A stretch of DNA of 49,013 nt from Streptococcus mitis (GTDB lineage Bacteria; Bacillota; Bacilli; Lactobacillales; Streptococcaceae): assembly GCF_002860865.1 (NCBI RefSeq), contig NZ_PKIE01000010.1:1-49013 (forward strand). The letters run 5' to 3'. Shown here one piece after another: positions 46,780 to 49,013 of this stretch. The notes below the pieces were generated by a model. It ran no database searches. It had not been told where the DNA came from and was given only the letters and a program-made list of their open reading frames with translations. Both the position numbers and the translations under genes were made by a program. Position 1 is the first letter of the stretch. Each line of letters opens with the position of its first letter.

Positions 46780-46801
46780 TTGAGAAAGTCAGACTTTTTT
46801 C

Positions 46802-46829
46802 TTGACTATTTCTGACCAAGTGATACAAT
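46802..46829 (+). promoter_or_regulatory. groESL promoter
   Basis: TTGACT (46802-46807), a 16-base spacer and TACAAT (46824-46829), followed by a CIRCE element. Confidence 0.88.
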
Positions 46830-46840
46830 AGAACTATGAT

Positions 46841-46867
46841 TTAGCACTCAGATATAAAGAGTGCTAA
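46841..46867 (+). promoter_or_regulatory. CIRCE operator 3 (groESL)
   Basis: TTAGCACTC-N9-GAGTGCTAA, a perfect HrcA site, placed just after the groESL promoter. The matching repressor gene hrcA is in this same window. Confidence 0.95.
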
Positions 46868-46897
46868 TACTATCTATCTCATTATGGAGGAAATCAG

Positions 46898-47182
46898 ATG
46901 TTGAAACCATTAGGGGACCGTGTGGTCTTAAAAATCGAAGAAAAAGAACAAACTGTTGGAGGTTTTGTCCTCGCAGGTTCAGCCCAAGAAAAAACCAAAA
47001 CAGCTCAAGTTGTGGCTACTGGACAAGGTGTTCGTACCTTGAACGGTGACTTAGTTGCTCCAAGTGTTAAAGCTGGAGACCGTGTCTTGGTTGAAGCTCA
47101 CGCAGGTCTTGATGTCAAAGATGGCGATGAAAAGTACATCATCGTAGGCGAAGCTAACATCTTGGCAATCATTGAAGAATAG
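46898..47182 (+). CDS. groES: Co-chaperonin GroES
   Basis: 94 residues, standard length. [21 protein letters not shown] is the GroES N-terminus; [12 protein letters not shown] is the mobile loop that docks GroEL, and [14 protein letters not shown] the C-terminal strand. It caps the GroEL ring. ATGGAGGAAATCAG gives the ribosome site. First gene of the operon. Confidence 0.97.
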   Translation: MLKPLGDRVVLKIEEKEQTVGGFVLAGSAQEKTKTAQVVATGQGVRTLNGDLVAPSVKAGDRVLVEAHAGLDVKDGDEKYIIVGEANILAIIEE

Positions 47183-48820
<1,638 letters not shown>

Positions 48821-48871
48821 GCTTTCTATAGAAAACAACTTATTAAAAAACACAAAAGGAGGGAATGTCTA

Positions 48872-49013
48872 CAATGTCATTAAGTTAGTGATCTAACTCT
48901 TTAAATAGGAGATAGGATTGAGAACATCAAAGTGATTCTCTATCCTATCTTCTATTTTTTTGCATGACAAATAAAGGTTTTTTCACCCTATTTTTTGAGA
49001 TTTATGTTACTCT
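48872..49013. repeat. Terminal inverted repeat, right copy
   Basis: Exact reverse complement of 1-142. It begins 51 bases after the groEL stop, directly behind AAAAGGAGGGAATGTCTA, which looks like the ribosome site and first codons of a gene that the repeat interrupts (the frame ends at TAG after a few codons). This copy also holds the hairpin that may terminate groESL. Confidence 0.8.

Overview
The window looks like one chromosomal segment of a mitis-group Streptococcus (S. mitis, S. oralis or S. pneumoniae-like). It has low GC and AGGAGG-type ribosome binding sites. Group-typical markers are a choline-binding surface protein, a BOX element, a blp-type bacteriocin/quorum-sensing locus, the cell-cycle kinase gene ccrZ next to trmB, and a competence-type ssbB with a ComX (cin) box. 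The first 142 bases recur exactly, reverse-complemented, as the last 142, so the window is bounded by two inverted copies of a repeat, probably a contig that stops at a repeated element.

Layout. 0.2-1.7 kb: PadR regulator with two DUF2812 membrane proteins. 1.7-7.1 kb: two CIRCE operators and hrcA-grpE-dnaK-dnaJ, with structured repeats between the genes. 7.3-9.9 kb: a small coiled-coil protein and a HIT protein (minus strand), then an EcsAB-like ABC transporter. 9.9-17.9 kb: a rearranged blp locus with blpT, blpR, blpH, three CPBP-family membrane proteins (including BlpY and PncP), two near-identical BlpX-like proteins, BlpZ, and a bacteriocin gene broken by TGA at its double-glycine site. 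No blpA, blpB, blpC or blpS was found. 18.0-25.3 kb: ccrZ-trmB and rimP-nusA-ylxR-ylxQ-infB-rbfA. 25.5-28.3 kb: small conserved proteins (DUF1858, DUF438/PAS, DUF1912, HhH). 28.3-32.9 kb: a valine-type T-box leader, three passenger genes and valS.

33.0-40.2 kb is an accessory defence island. It starts with a very AT-rich three-gene operon: a cytosine-5 DNA methyltransferase, a protein with a MORC/MutL-like GHKL ATPase at the N-terminus and a histidine-kinase-like ATPase module at the C-terminus, and a receiver-domain protein ending in an Rx4H HEPN-like RNase motif. A decayed copy of the last gene's 3' end follows. Next to it is a second module of host-like composition: another cytosine methyltransferase and a probable restriction endonuclease. 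I consider the three-gene operon the best candidate for an undescribed system: DNA modification, ATP-dependent sensing and two-component-style signalling to a toxic RNase.

40.2-48.8 kb is housekeeping again: rpoE, pyrG behind a CTP-type attenuator, a choline-binding protein, a BOX element, DUF4651-thioredoxin-ytpR, a short-chain dehydrogenase, ssbB, and groES-groEL under a third CIRCE. Both HrcA-controlled chaperone operons therefore lie in one 49-kb segment together with their repressor gene. By eye I saw no tRNA or rRNA genes, CRISPR arrays, prophage or complete transposase.
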